Below, piece by piece: positions 47,798 to 56,437 of a DNA stretch of 64,000 nt (its first letter is position 1; every line of letters starts with the position of its first letter). Origin of the DNA: Ruegeria pomeroyi (lineage in GTDB: Bacteria > Pseudomonadota > Alphaproteobacteria > Rhodobacterales > Rhodobacteraceae); the NCBI RefSeq assembly GCF_021405525.1, contig NZ_JAGQAG010000001.1:3443501-3507500 (forward strand), read 5' to 3'. Made by a program: the position numbers and the translations under genes. Under the pieces are notes generated by a model. That model was not told the DNA's origin. It did no database searches and was given only the letters and a program-made list of their open reading frames with translations.

Positions 47798-48901
47798 ATG
47801 AAGCTTGCCAAACTCGAAACCTTTTCCACCGAATTCGTCTGCTTCGTCCGGGCCACCGCCGAGGACGGCGCGCAGGGCTGGGGACAGGTGGCGCCCTATT
47901 ACGCCGACATCACCGCGCAGGTGCTGCACCGGCAGGTCGCACCATATGCGCTTGGGATGGACTGCACCGACATTGACGCCATGCTCGACATCGTGCGCGA
48001 CCGCGAGCACAAGTTCCCCGGCTCCTACCTGCGCCGGGCGATGGGCGGGGTCGACACCGCGCTCTGGGACATGCACGGGCGGCGCGCGGGCAAACCGGTC
48101 TGCGAGTTGATCGGCGGCACGCCCGGACCGGTGCGCGCCTATGGCTCGTCGATGAAACGCGACATCACGCCGGTGGACGAGGCCGCGCGGCTTGCGCGCC
48201 TCCGCGACGAACTGGGCTTTGACGCCTTCAAATTCCGCATCGGTGCCGAGGTCGGCCGTGACCGGGACGAATGGCCCGGCCGCACCGAAGAGATCGTGCC
48301 GACCATGCGCCGCGCCATGGGCGACGATGTGGCGCTGCTGGTCGATGCCAATTCCTGCTACTCCCCCGCCCGCGCCATCGAGGTGGGACGGATGCTGGAA
48401 CAGCACGGCATCTCGCATTATGAGGAACCCTGCCCCTACTGGGAATTCGCGCAGACCCGCGAAGTGACCGAGACGCTCGACATCGACGTCACCGGCGGCG
48501 AGCAGGATTGCATGATGGAGCGCTGGCAGACTATGATCGCCGACCGGGTGGTCGATGTGCTGCAACCCGATATCTGCTATCTGGGTGGCCTGTCGCGCAC
48601 CCTGCGCGTGGCCCGCATGGCCCATGCCGCCGGGATGCCGATCACCCCGCACGCGGCCAACCTGTCGATGGTGACGCTCTTTACCATGCACCTGCTGCGC
48701 GCCATCCCGAACGCAGGAAAATATCTGGAGTTCTCCATCGAGGGGCTGGATTACTATCCTTGGCAAGACGGTCTTTTCACGTCGACCCCCTTCCGGATCG
48801 AAAATGGCCATGCAACAGTGACAGACGCCCCCGGCTGGGGCGTCGAAGTGAATCCGGATTGGCTGGCGCGGTCGAATTACCTGGTGACCGAGCCGGAGTG
48901 A
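47798..48901 (+). CDS. Enolase-superfamily racemase/dehydratase (mandelate racemase subgroup-like)
   Basis: 367-residue enolase-superfamily enzyme. The capping domain is about 1-120. In the barrel: K145 in KFR (position of the KxK motif, second residue Arg), metal ligands D183 (VDAN), E209/E210 (YEEP) and E235 (TGGEQ), and a D258-H285 pair (QPDICYLGG, TPHAANLS). This is the catalytic set of mandelate racemase / acid-sugar dehydratase-type members. The ATG before KLAKLE follows CAAA and is 6 bp past a weak site. Divergent from MocR, which likely regulates it. Substrate unknown. Confidence 0.87.
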   Translation: MKLAKLETFSTEFVCFVRATAEDGAQGWGQVAPYYADITAQVLHRQVAPYALGMDCTDIDAMLDIVRDREHKFPGSYLRRAMGGVDTALWDMHGRRAGKPVCELIGGTPGPVRAYGSSMKRDITPVDEAARLARLRDELGFDAFKFRIGAEVGRDRDEWPGRTEEIVPTMRRAMGDDVALLVDANSCYSPARAIEVGRMLEQHGISHYEEPCPYWEFAQTREVTETLDIDVTGGEQDCMMERWQTMIADRVVDVLQPDICYLGGLSRTLRVARMAHAAGMPITPHAANLSMVTLFTMHLLRAIPNAGKYLEFSIEGLDYYPWQDGLFTSTPFRIENGHATVTDAPGWGVEVNPDWLARSNYLVTEPE

Positions 48902-49174
48902 AGTCCTCCCATCCTTTCGGACAGGGCACAGCATATCCAAGGTGCGCCTTTCTTGGGTACCATGCCGCGAATTTGCGATCTCGACCAATCCAGCATGTCT
49001 CCTTCGGTGTTTTCTGATCAAGGGACAAATCAGCTCATTACGAATCGTCAAAGGTGATCCAGTCGCGGATCAACTGGCGCGACTGGAAGCCATCAAAAAT
49101 TGTCCGTCGTCAGAGTTTTCCGGACATCATGAGCGGTTTCGTATCGGAGGCTCTGGTTCGCTTTCTGTCAGAGT
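48902..49174. other. Gene-free gap
   Basis: No protein-coding or RNA gene found in this 273-bp stretch, which ends at the IS remnant. Confidence 0.5.
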
Positions 49175-49555
49175 TTAGGCGGCAGCGGCTTGGTGCTGCA
49201 ACCGGCGTTTTCGGATTGTCTGTTTCTTGATCTCCTCTCTCATCTTCAGGATCTTCGCGCCTCGGCCGTGATAGACATCGGCGGGTGTCAGGTTGGCCAG
49301 GCTCTCGTGGTATCGGTGGTTGTTGTAGTGATCGACGAAGGCGCCGATCCGTCGTTCCAGGTCGTCGGGCAGGAAGTAATTTTCCAGCAGAACCCGGTTC
49401 TTGATCGTTTGGTGCCAGCGCTCGATCTTGCCTTGGGTCTGTGGGTGATGCGGCGCGCCACGAACATGGTCCATTCCCTTTTGCTCAAGGTATTCGGCCA
49501 GATCAGAGGCAAGGTAAGACGAGCCGTTGTCGCTGAGTAGCCGAGGCTTTTGAAT
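49175..49555 (-). mobile_element. IS3-family transposase remnant (integrase core C-terminal half)
   Basis: About 125 codons of an IS3-type OrfB: SDNGSSYLASDLAEYLEQKGM with the second catalytic Asp, then HHPQTQGKIERWHQTIKNRVLLENYFLP with the catalytic Glu, and HYNNHRYHESLANLTPADVYHG. The first catalytic Asp, the N-terminal half and OrfA are missing, and no paired terminal inverted repeats were found. It is a dead fragment immediately outside the island's left attachment copy. Confidence 0.88.
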
Positions 49556-49644
49556 GATCGTCGCGCTAGGGGGCAATGAGGGGGCTAGATGCAACGCTTA
49601 CTTCGGAGGCCGAGGCTTTGGGCAATCTGCTTTCGCAGAAATCG

Positions 49645-49692
49645 TTGGTTGCGGGAGTAGGATTTGAACCTACGACCTTCAGGTTATGAGCC
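49645..49692 (-). repeat. Left attachment copy: duplicated 3' part of the initiator tRNA
   Basis: 48-bp exact copy of the 3' part of the initiator tRNA gene at 60465-60512: one base beyond the CCA, the acceptor 3' strand, T-arm, variable loop and anticodon loop with CAT. The 5' part of the tRNA is absent, so this is not a gene. Such a partial 3'-end duplication, with the intact tRNA at the far end, is the mark of site-specific integration by a tyrosine recombinase. Confidence 0.9.
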
Positions 49693-49933
49693 CAAAGGCA
49701 AACAATTCCAATAGCTTAATAAAAACAATCACTTGCGCGACAAGTCTTTGTTTTGGCGTGACTTTCGCCCTCGCATATGACAGCAACCGTACGGATTCAC
49801 ATGCAAACTTAGCACGAAGCCCGCAGTCGCAGGTTGATGTGGCGTTGATGTAGCCTTCATGCCCGTTCCACCCGCTAATCATCCCTCCCCGTCAGATTAG
49901 TGATCAAGGTCAAATATTGTAACCTTTGCATCA
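49693..49933. other. Left end of the island
   Basis: No supported gene. It holds the 20-bp double-motif site at 49833-49852 (listed separately) and some AT-rich sequence after the Hsp70-like gene. Confidence 0.5.
49833..49852. repeat. Left arm-type site
   Basis: Sequence gttgatgtggcgttgatgta holds two GTTGATGT motifs 11 bp apart. The identical 20-mer recurs at 60382-60401 near the other island end in the same orientation. Position and tandem design resemble arm-type integrase sites. Confidence 0.6.
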
Positions 49934-52450
49934 TCAATTCCCGAGTAGGTGAGCCAATTCGACGATTTCAGCGGCATCGGCACTTGTTGAAACACGGTTC
50001 CTCATCATTTGACCTATGACGAAACGAAGTCGGTCAACATCTCCTGACTTTGCTGCCTCAATGCCCGCCTCGACATGTTGATTGTGCAGGTCTTCGTCTA
50101 CTGAAAGGTGTCGTTCCTGCGCCAATATTTTGAAAATTTCGATCAAAAAGTCAGGTGTCTCTGCTAGCACTTTCATTCGAATACCGTGCATTTCGCCAAG
50201 TGATCTGCGCGCAGTATCGTAGTTCTTTTCGCGGATTGCTCGGCGGGCTGTCACAAGGAGCTTGTCGTGACGTTCTGTATCAACAGCCTGCGCCAGGTCC
50301 CGCAACTCGTCGAAGGAAAGTTCCGCCTTCGCGGCCTCGTCCTCAAGAACTCGCTCCTCATTTTCTGGGGACATCTTTAGCAGCGCTACTTTCTGTCGGA
50401 GCTTGCGAGCTTCTTCGGCAACTGAGCGGTGAGTGTCGGCATCAACGGATGTCGAAAGGGCGGCTTGCTGCCTTTCTATACGTTTGCGGATATCTCCGGA
50501 TGGATCTGGGTCATAGCCAAGTGCGGACTCAAGCTCCTCAAGATCGGCTTCAACACGAGACAACATCGTTCCGGCGACCTCTGCCCCTTTTTGACCATCA
50601 TAGTTTATGCCCCCATCGTCGTAACGGTAAAGATCTGAGGCATCAATAATTCGACCAAGCGCCGGCAGTTCGACGGAAAAGCTTAGAGTTCCATTGTCAC
50701 TCATCTTCCAGTCGATGATAAACTCATCACCTCTGTTGATCCGCTCCCCTCGCTCGAGTTCATCAATACTATTGAGGCGGAAATTTCCGATGTGAAGGTT
50801 GTGCTCAGGACTGTCCACGTCATCAGCCATGTCGTAGAATTCCACCGCAATAAAATCATCTTCACCGCCGATGAGCGTCTTTCCGGAACGGAATTTCTGC
50901 CGACCCTGCGCTGGAAGCGCGGTTCCCTTTTTCACGAGAATGTCGAGTTTGTTTCGCTCGTAACCGACCAAGCCATGCTGGACCTTTACAGCGAGGTTGT
51001 AAGTCATTGGGATACTGGCGGCGCTTGCTTCGGATCGAGTGATACTGATTTCACGCGATGCACTTTCGACCTTAGTTCCGGTCTGATCGAATACATTTAC
51101 TATGAACCGGTTCTTGCCATTTTTTCGAACACTAACATTCACGTTCAGTGGGCCATTCAATGGTATTCGACCAGACGACGAACCCTCTTCATCAAGGACT
51201 TCAAGCTCAAATCCAGTAGGAATGTCGCTCGCGGGTTTCACACGGATTTTTGCGCTGTCCGACGAAACGCGAGATTTGAAGTCAAGCAACAAGCTCAAAT
51301 CGCCAGTAACAGTTTCACGCCGCTTGGACGTTTTCTGTTTGGAGCTATTCCCTTCCCATTCTCGGCTTTCGGCAAATATCGCTGCACCCATAGCAACGGC
51401 AGTCATTGGGTCAAGGCCGCTATCAACAGGAATAGCCAGTTCTGCTTCCAACATTTCTCTAATGATCGGCATCTTTGAAGGACCTCCAATCGGAACAATC
51501 TTCGAGATATCTTCGTTCTTATATCCGTTTGCGGAAATGATCTTGCGACACAAATCAATAGAGTCTTCAATCCGATCGCGGATTAAGTCTGTCATTTGTT
51601 TGCGTGAGAGATCTATGGAAATATAGATTTCCTCACCGCTATCATCCGTGACACGCACCTCATCTTCGGTTGCAAAGATCGATGCCGAATCAGAAGCAGA
51701 TAGCTGAATTTTCGCTCTTTCAGCAGCATGTTTGCTAACGTCCGCGAGATGCTTGTACTTATCGACGGCCTGGAAGTTCGCAGGCAGGTCGAAGTTCTGT
51801 GCGAGCCATGGGCGGACTATGCTATCAAAAATAATTCTGTCGAAGTCTCTGCCACCGAGCATATTGATACCCTCATGGGCGACTACGTTCACAACGCCGG
51901 CTGTACTCAACACAAGGGCAAGGTCGAATGTTCCTCCGCCAAGATCATACACCAGAAAAACACCATCTTTTTGTTTGCTGTTCGATATGGCGGCCAAAGC
52001 AGCGGCAACGGGTTCCTGCAAAAGGCTGACCTTGTCCAACCCAGCAAGCCGCGCGGCAGAAATGGTGTCCTCACTTTGCATCTGATTGAACGCCGCGGGA
52101 GTGGTGATCACCACACCCTGTATTTCTTGGGAACCTGCTTCAGTGATAGCTTGACCCACCAAAGTTTTGATGATTTCGGCAGAACACTCCACAGGAGTCC
52201 AAGTTTCTCCAGCAATAGAAATGGGATTCTTAGTTCCCATTGAACGTTTGAAGCCGTGAGCGACATTTTTCGGCGACGAAAGCAAGCGATCATAAGCAGT
52301 CTTACCAATGAAACGGTGCCCGCGCTTGTCGAGGTAAATAGCACTCGGAAGGACATCGGTACCGTCAGCTGTTTTGAAGAGCCGGAGTGAACCATCAAGA
52401 TGTCCAACAACCGCAGAGTTCGATGTTCCGAGATCGATACCTAGATACAC
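49934..52450 (-). CDS. Hsp70-like protein with extended C-terminal helical domain
   Basis: 838 residues, against about 640 for DnaK. The N-terminal ATPase domain (1-363) has DLGTSNSAV (6-14), QEPVAAALA (145-153), YDLGGGTFDLAL (168-179) and PIGGPSKMP (320-328). After a linker, a beta region at about 410-475 precedes a substrate-binding-domain-like stretch (500-597: KKGTALPAQG, HIGNFRLNSI, MSDNGTLSFSVELP). The last about 215 residues are helical with heptad-like charge (RKRIERQQAAL... to the end), replacing DnaK's lid. Third gene of a three-gene operon, 3 bp behind the GrpE-like gene. AT-richer than the chromosome. Confidence 0.9.
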   Translation of the reverse strand: MYLGIDLGTSNSAVVGHLDGSLRLFKTADGTDVLPSAIYLDKRGHRFIGKTAYDRLLSSPKNVAHGFKRSMGTKNPISIAGETWTPVECSAEIIKTLVGQAITEAGSQEIQGVVITTPAAFNQMQSEDTISAARLAGLDKVSLLQEPVAAALAAISNSKQKDGVFLVYDLGGGTFDLALVLSTAGVVNVVAHEGINMLGGRDFDRIIFDSIVRPWLAQNFDLPANFQAVDKYKHLADVSKHAAERAKIQLSASDSASIFATEDEVRVTDDSGEEIYISIDLSRKQMTDLIRDRIEDSIDLCRKIISANGYKNEDISKIVPIGGPSKMPIIREMLEAELAIPVDSGLDPMTAVAMGAAIFAESREWEGNSSKQKTSKRRETVTGDLSLLLDFKSRVSSDSAKIRVKPASDIPTGFELEVLDEEGSSSGRIPLNGPLNVNVSVRKNGKNRFIVNVFDQTGTKVESASREISITRSEASAASIPMTYNLAVKVQHGLVGYERNKLDILVKKGTALPAQGRQKFRSGKTLIGGEDDFIAVEFYDMADDVDSPEHNLHIGNFRLNSIDELERGERINRGDEFIIDWKMSDNGTLSFSVELPALGRIIDASDLYRYDDGGINYDGQKGAEVAGTMLSRVEADLEELESALGYDPDPSGDIRKRIERQQAALSTSVDADTHRSVAEEARKLRQKVALLKMSPENEERVLEDEAAKAELSFDELRDLAQAVDTERHDKLLVTARRAIREKNYDTARRSLGEMHGIRMKVLAETPDFLIEIFKILAQERHLSVDEDLHNQHVEAGIEAAKSGDVDRLRFVIGQMMRNRVSTSADAAEIVELAHLLGN

Positions 52451-52453
52451 AGC

Positions 52454-52834
52454 CTATTCCTCTTCCTGCTGAACTGGCGCGACAATCACTCGGCCAAGTC
52501 TTATGATAGTCATGTCGGACATGACCGTTGGCTCCAATGTCTTACCGACAATAAGAGCCTGTTCCTCTCCATAGTCTCCGGGGTTATCTACTGAAACCGC
52601 CAATCCCGGATGAAAGCTTTCACCAACAAAATCTACAAGGCGAAGTCCAATCTGTTGCATCAGAACATCGAGCTGACGCCTTGAAAATTTAAGCTGACCG
52701 GTTAGCCGCGTGCTGTCTTTTTCTGGCAATTGCTTTGCCGCCTTTTCAGTAGCGGTCGTCAATTTCCAGTACTCTTGGCAAATCTGCGCCACGAGCTCTG
52801 CGTCCCCAACAAATTTGGTCGGATGATCTGGCAT
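52454..52834 (-). CDS. GrpE-like mini nucleotide-exchange factor (candidate)
   Basis: 126-residue protein. The second half, with IGLRLVDFVGESFHPGLAVSV, ALIVGKTLEPTVM and IRLGRVIVAPVQ, follows the beta-domain pattern of GrpE (G..F.P..HEAV; V..GY...RVLRPA.V.V) but with poor identity. The first half is helical (about 10-60), where GrpE would have its long coiled coil. Located between a J-like and an Hsp70-like gene, it is well placed to be the exchange factor. This is inference from pattern plus context; a plain helper protein is possible. Confidence 0.6.
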   Translation of the reverse strand: MPDHPTKFVGDAELVAQICQEYWKLTTATEKAAKQLPEKDSTRLTGQLKFSRRQLDVLMQQIGLRLVDFVGESFHPGLAVSVDNPGDYGEEQALIVGKTLEPTVMSDMTIIRLGRVIVAPVQQEEE

Positions 52835-52873
52835 TTTTTCCTCGCAGCGTCGATATGCAAAATTAGTGTGTGG

Positions 52874-54895
52874 CTAAAATTGAGATTTTGAAATTGCTGA
52901 TGTTGGCATGTTGCCGCCAACTTGGCGTATGAGTTCAACCGTGTACCCACCATATAAAGTAAAGTCGAAGCGAGACGTTGATTGCGCGAAACTCGTGTGC
53001 TGACCTGGACCAAACAAATGTGAACTGCCACGCCATGTTCGCCCGGAAGCATAGCGCATTTTGTAACTGCCAGGTGGAATCTGAACCTCCAGAACCTGGC
53101 CACCCTTCACGAATATACCAATCGCATCGGCTCCCGTCTGATAATCTACCAACTTCACAAAGTAGTCTGAGCCAGGACTGGTCTTGATCTCAAATGGAGC
53201 GCTTCCTTTCATACCAGTCCGGTTCCACATAACTCCCGGCGCTTGGAATACCGGGTCCGGAAGAACTTCTGTTCGCTGCACGGAAGTGGATGAGGTTGAT
53301 GTTCTTGGAGCGCTTCTCGAATCAGGCGAGTTGATTTCTTCTGAAATGACGAAGAAACCGATGAATGCTGCAATTCCACCCCAGAAGCTTAAATAAAATA
53401 GATTCTTTATCTTCCTAAAAGTTTTTCTGCGCTCCATTTTAGATTTCAGTTCCAGAAGCTCAGAACGATCTTTGCCTTGCGCATACTTCAACATTTCGTC
53501 GATAGCACGATTCATAGCGCTTGGATTACCAGCACTCTCTTTCAGCTCTTCCATTTTCCAGTTCTTATGAAGAACCGCACGCTCTTCTTCCAACTTTCCC
53601 AATAGTTCGCGGGAAGGTTTCGCTCCGTTGTAGTTGATCACGCCATCAATCAACCTAAACGCCGTTTCTGGATCATTTTTTTCGTTATTGATGAATAGTG
53701 CGAGATCTCTAACAACGAGGAAAGCTACATCTTCGAGGCCGGGTGTCTTAACAGCAATTTCAAACGAGGTAAAAATACCCTTCGACAAACCGATTGCTGA
53801 GCGCGTAAAACCTTTGTTTCGAAGGCCCGACTTGAATGAAGTCCATTGCTGCTTTGCTGCTTCGCAGGCCTCAATCAGCGGCTCAAGGGCAGCATGCTGG
53901 TTCTGCTGCTGGTCTAGCGTTTCCAATTGTTCCACGTCGTCCCTGAGCACCTCAGCGACGGACTCGAGTTCTGGAAATGTTTGGAGCAATGCTTCAGACA
54001 AGCGTTTAGCGTGACGAAACTCTCCTCGTTCGTTTGCGAGTTCAAGACAAAGAGAACGAAGCTTCTCGTAAATCTTCTTCGAACGCCCTTCTTCGTGACC
54101 TTGATGCTGCTCGAAGACCTGAACTGGCTGGTTGACATCATCCCATCTTCGCAACAGATCCGTGATTTCTTTGGTCACGCTTTGAAGGTTCGGTTTTGGT
54201 TGACGGGCCAGCTCAATTTGTTCGTCTATTTCACTACTGATTTGCGTCAGCCGTGGCTCACTCAAGTTGTCATATTCTCGAACAAACCCGGCCAAAATGT
54301 TGCTTGTGTGAGCGTTCCTTAGTTCCGCATCAACAAGCTGCTCCATCACTTTTCCGGGCTCATCCAACCGCCAGATGGCCATCGCAGCAGTGCGGGCATG
54401 TGCAGCTTCCAGTGCCCGGATTGAAGTACGCAGTTGGTCTCGGTCGATTTGGGGAAATCCAGATAACTGTCTCTGAGAATTGATGAACCTCAGCAGACCA
54501 CCTTCATCGACATCCTCCCAACAACGAAGCAAGCTTTGAAGCAGCTCGGCATCTGCGTGCGTTGCACCACACAAATGAGCCAGTACGTTCGCTTTTGGAA
54601 GGTCAGGCAGAAAACCGATTGCCCTGCGGAGCTCGTTCAGCCGATTCTCCTGCAAAAACTCTAGAATGTCTCTAAGTTGTGTCCCACTGAGCTCTGGCAA
54701 CCACCCCAATTCCTGGTCGATGCGAGAGATCGGAGACAGCAACGCCTGCTGCGAGCGCTGGATTAACTCCAAAGGATGAAGCTCATCAAACTCTGCATCT
54801 TCTACGAGATCGACAATGTCGGCATGTGTTGATTCATATCCGGCCTTCAGAACCCAGAATGCATTGGTAGAAAGACTAAAGTACTCATTGTTCAT
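52874..54895 (-). CDS. Degenerate J-like, membrane-anchored partner protein
   Basis: 673 residues. Residues 1-70 (NAFWVLKAG...DIVDLVED...LELIQRSQQALLSPISRIDQELGWLP) follow the secondary-structure pattern of J-like domains, but there is no HPD tripeptide. A long helical region (70-490) resembles helical repeats. One transmembrane segment lies at about 499-517, then a Ser/Thr-rich linker (520-545). The last about 125 residues form a beta-rich domain (GSDYFVKLVDYQTG, PPGSYKMRYASG, GYTVELIRQVGGN). First gene of the Hsp70-like operon. It may recruit the chaperone to a membrane target. Confidence 0.72.
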   Translation of the reverse strand: MNNEYFSLSTNAFWVLKAGYESTHADIVDLVEDAEFDELHPLELIQRSQQALLSPISRIDQELGWLPELSGTQLRDILEFLQENRLNELRRAIGFLPDLPKANVLAHLCGATHADAELLQSLLRCWEDVDEGGLLRFINSQRQLSGFPQIDRDQLRTSIRALEAAHARTAAMAIWRLDEPGKVMEQLVDAELRNAHTSNILAGFVREYDNLSEPRLTQISSEIDEQIELARQPKPNLQSVTKEITDLLRRWDDVNQPVQVFEQHQGHEEGRSKKIYEKLRSLCLELANERGEFRHAKRLSEALLQTFPELESVAEVLRDDVEQLETLDQQQNQHAALEPLIEACEAAKQQWTSFKSGLRNKGFTRSAIGLSKGIFTSFEIAVKTPGLEDVAFLVVRDLALFINNEKNDPETAFRLIDGVINYNGAKPSRELLGKLEEERAVLHKNWKMEELKESAGNPSAMNRAIDEMLKYAQGKDRSELLELKSKMERRKTFRKIKNLFYLSFWGGIAAFIGFFVISEEINSPDSRSAPRTSTSSTSVQRTEVLPDPVFQAPGVMWNRTGMKGSAPFEIKTSPGSDYFVKLVDYQTGADAIGIFVKGGQVLEVQIPPGSYKMRYASGRTWRGSSHLFGPGQHTSFAQSTSRFDFTLYGGYTVELIRQVGGNMPTSAISKSQF

Positions 54896-55344
54896 AAGTT
54901 TTCTCTGGATTTAGCTAGCGTCGGTCGACCCGCTTTCTTCAACCCTAGCAAAAGTAGTTCGCGACGCAACCGTGCCGCTGCATCCTTTCACTCTGCACTT
55001 GCGAACGCCTCCAAGCAGTTACCAGCAAAGCGTTGGCTTCCGCCACCATGCCCGATCAGCAACCATTCACCCTGAATGACCTCGCGTTCGCCGGTTTCCT
55101 TATCCACAAATTCATGCGGCGCCTCCTCTTGCGTCGAATCGAGACTGGCGGCAGGTATTCGTTCTGAGGAGAGCAGACCTCAACCCAAAGCAGAACAGAT
55201 TCATCGGAACACCGATCTGACGATGGAAAGCGCCATGGCGCTTCGTGCATCGTTGCGCCCGATCATTTGACCCGTGCCCTACGGCACGGGGTGCCGAAGG
55301 TATGAGCTCGGCCCATCCTCGAATATGTATGAGGATGATTTTCC
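54896..55344. other. Intergenic stretch with a gene remnant and a hairpin
   Basis: A minus-strand open fragment (54988 to about 55180) encodes 60-odd residues including EFVDKETGEREVIQGEWLLI and HGGGSQRFAGN with no start codon; it looks like the tail of a lost gene that I cannot name. A perfect 8-bp hairpin CCCGTGCC/GGCACGGG lies at 55271-55290. No other gene is supported. Confidence 0.5.
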
Positions 55345-56001
55345 ATGGCTTTGCCCCCGCGCCTTTTCTTTACCCTTCAGGAAGTGACCGCCCGCTGGGG
55401 CTGCAACATCGCCGACGTGGCCGGATGGGCCGATGCTGGTCGCTTCAGGATTTTGACCGGCATCAACGCCGTACGCTGTGGCAACGAGGTCGTTGCGGGC
55501 AAAGTTGTGATTTCTCCAATGGATATTCTGCCGCTCTTCCGCCGCTGCGGGACCGGCCCGACCGAGGGCGTCGTACGCCGGATCATGCCGGCCGGAGCCA
55601 CGGATTGGCAAATCATCACCGACCCGCCGGACGGCGTTGTTGTGGCGGTTGCCGACATGATGATCTTGGCAGACGAAGTACACGTCTTCGAGGAGGAAAA
55701 CGACATGGTGCGCCGCGTGACGACTGGGCCGGGATCATCCACTCCCTATGATTGGGATGGAATGAACATCGCACTCATCCAACGCATTCATGATCACGGC
55801 CTGCCTGCCACGCAGGCGGAACTCGTCGCTGACATGCAAGACTGGTTCGGTGGCACCAACCATGACGCCGTCGGTCAGGCCCCGGCCGGGGCGTCGCTCG
55901 AGGCGCTCACCTCGGAATGGGCGCTCAATCCCGACACCGGTCTGCCTTGGACCTGGGCCGATCTTGCCGGTCTCGAGATCGGCTTTGCCGGGGGCAGCTG
56001 A
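55345..56001 (+). CDS. Hypothetical phage-type protein with winged-helix-like start
   Basis: 218-residue protein. The N-terminal 40 residues (LFFTLQEVTARWGCNIADVAGWADAGRF) resemble the MerR/excisionase-like helix-turn-helix used by small phage proteins. No family is recognised for the rest. GAGGATGATTTTCC before the ATG gives a clear ribosome-binding site. It is GC-rich, unlike the chaperone operon beside it, and starts a run of four phage-like genes. Confidence 0.65.
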   Translation: MALPPRLFFTLQEVTARWGCNIADVAGWADAGRFRILTGINAVRCGNEVVAGKVVISPMDILPLFRRCGTGPTEGVVRRIMPAGATDWQIITDPPDGVVVAVADMMILADEVHVFEEENDMVRRVTTGPGSSTPYDWDGMNIALIQRIHDHGLPATQAELVADMQDWFGGTNHDAVGQAPAGASLEALTSEWALNPDTGLPWTWADLAGLEIGFAGGS

Positions 56002-56045
56002 GCCGGGTCAAACAACCGGACCATCAGACGAAAGGAACACTGCCC

Positions 56046-56336
56046 ATGTCGCCGCCCCTGCGTGAGACCGGGAACCTGCGTATTCCCGAGGCCGAGTTCC
56101 AGGCCATGCTGGCCCGCGCCGCGGAAGAAGGCGCGCGGCGCGCCCTGGCCGATGTCGGGCTCGAGGGCGAGACCGCCGCGCTCGACATTCGCGATCTGCG
56201 CTCTTTGCTCGACTGCATCCGCTTCGTGCGCCGCACCGCCGTGCAGACCACCGTGCATCTCATCACCACCGGTCTCATCCTCGCCCTGCTGGCCGGCACC
56301 GTGATCAAGCTCCGGCTCTTCGGCGGTGGGCCATGA
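56046..56336 (+). CDS. DUF6127-type prophage protein
   Basis: 96-residue protein with RIPEAEFQAMLARAAEEGARRALADVGLEGETAALDIRDLRSLLD and a C-terminal hydrophobic helix (about 70-90). The pattern matches small prophage proteins placed beside endolysin genes. The single C-terminal helix fits a holin or membrane-anchor role; this is an inference. Good ribosome-binding site (GAAAGGAACACTGCCC). Confidence 0.65.
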   Translation: MSPPLRETGNLRIPEAEFQAMLARAAEEGARRALADVGLEGETAALDIRDLRSLLDCIRFVRRTAVQTTVHLITTGLILALLAGTVIKLRLFGGGP

Positions 56337-56437
56337 GGTCGGTGGGCAGGCACCGCCCCAACAGTCCTGACATTCCGAACCAACAGCCACGTATCCGCCG
56401 CCCATCGAGGCGGCGGTCTTGTTTCCGGAGACATCCC

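Noticed and set aside
49645..49692. A second tRNA-Met gene
   Set aside because: Only the 3' part is present; D-arm and 5' acceptor strand are missing, so it is an attachment remnant.
49679..49882. Minus-strand ORF with YINATST near the left island end, possibly an integrase tail
   Set aside because: The YINATST peptide comes from the arm-type 20-mer read on the minus strand; the rest has no recombinase motifs.
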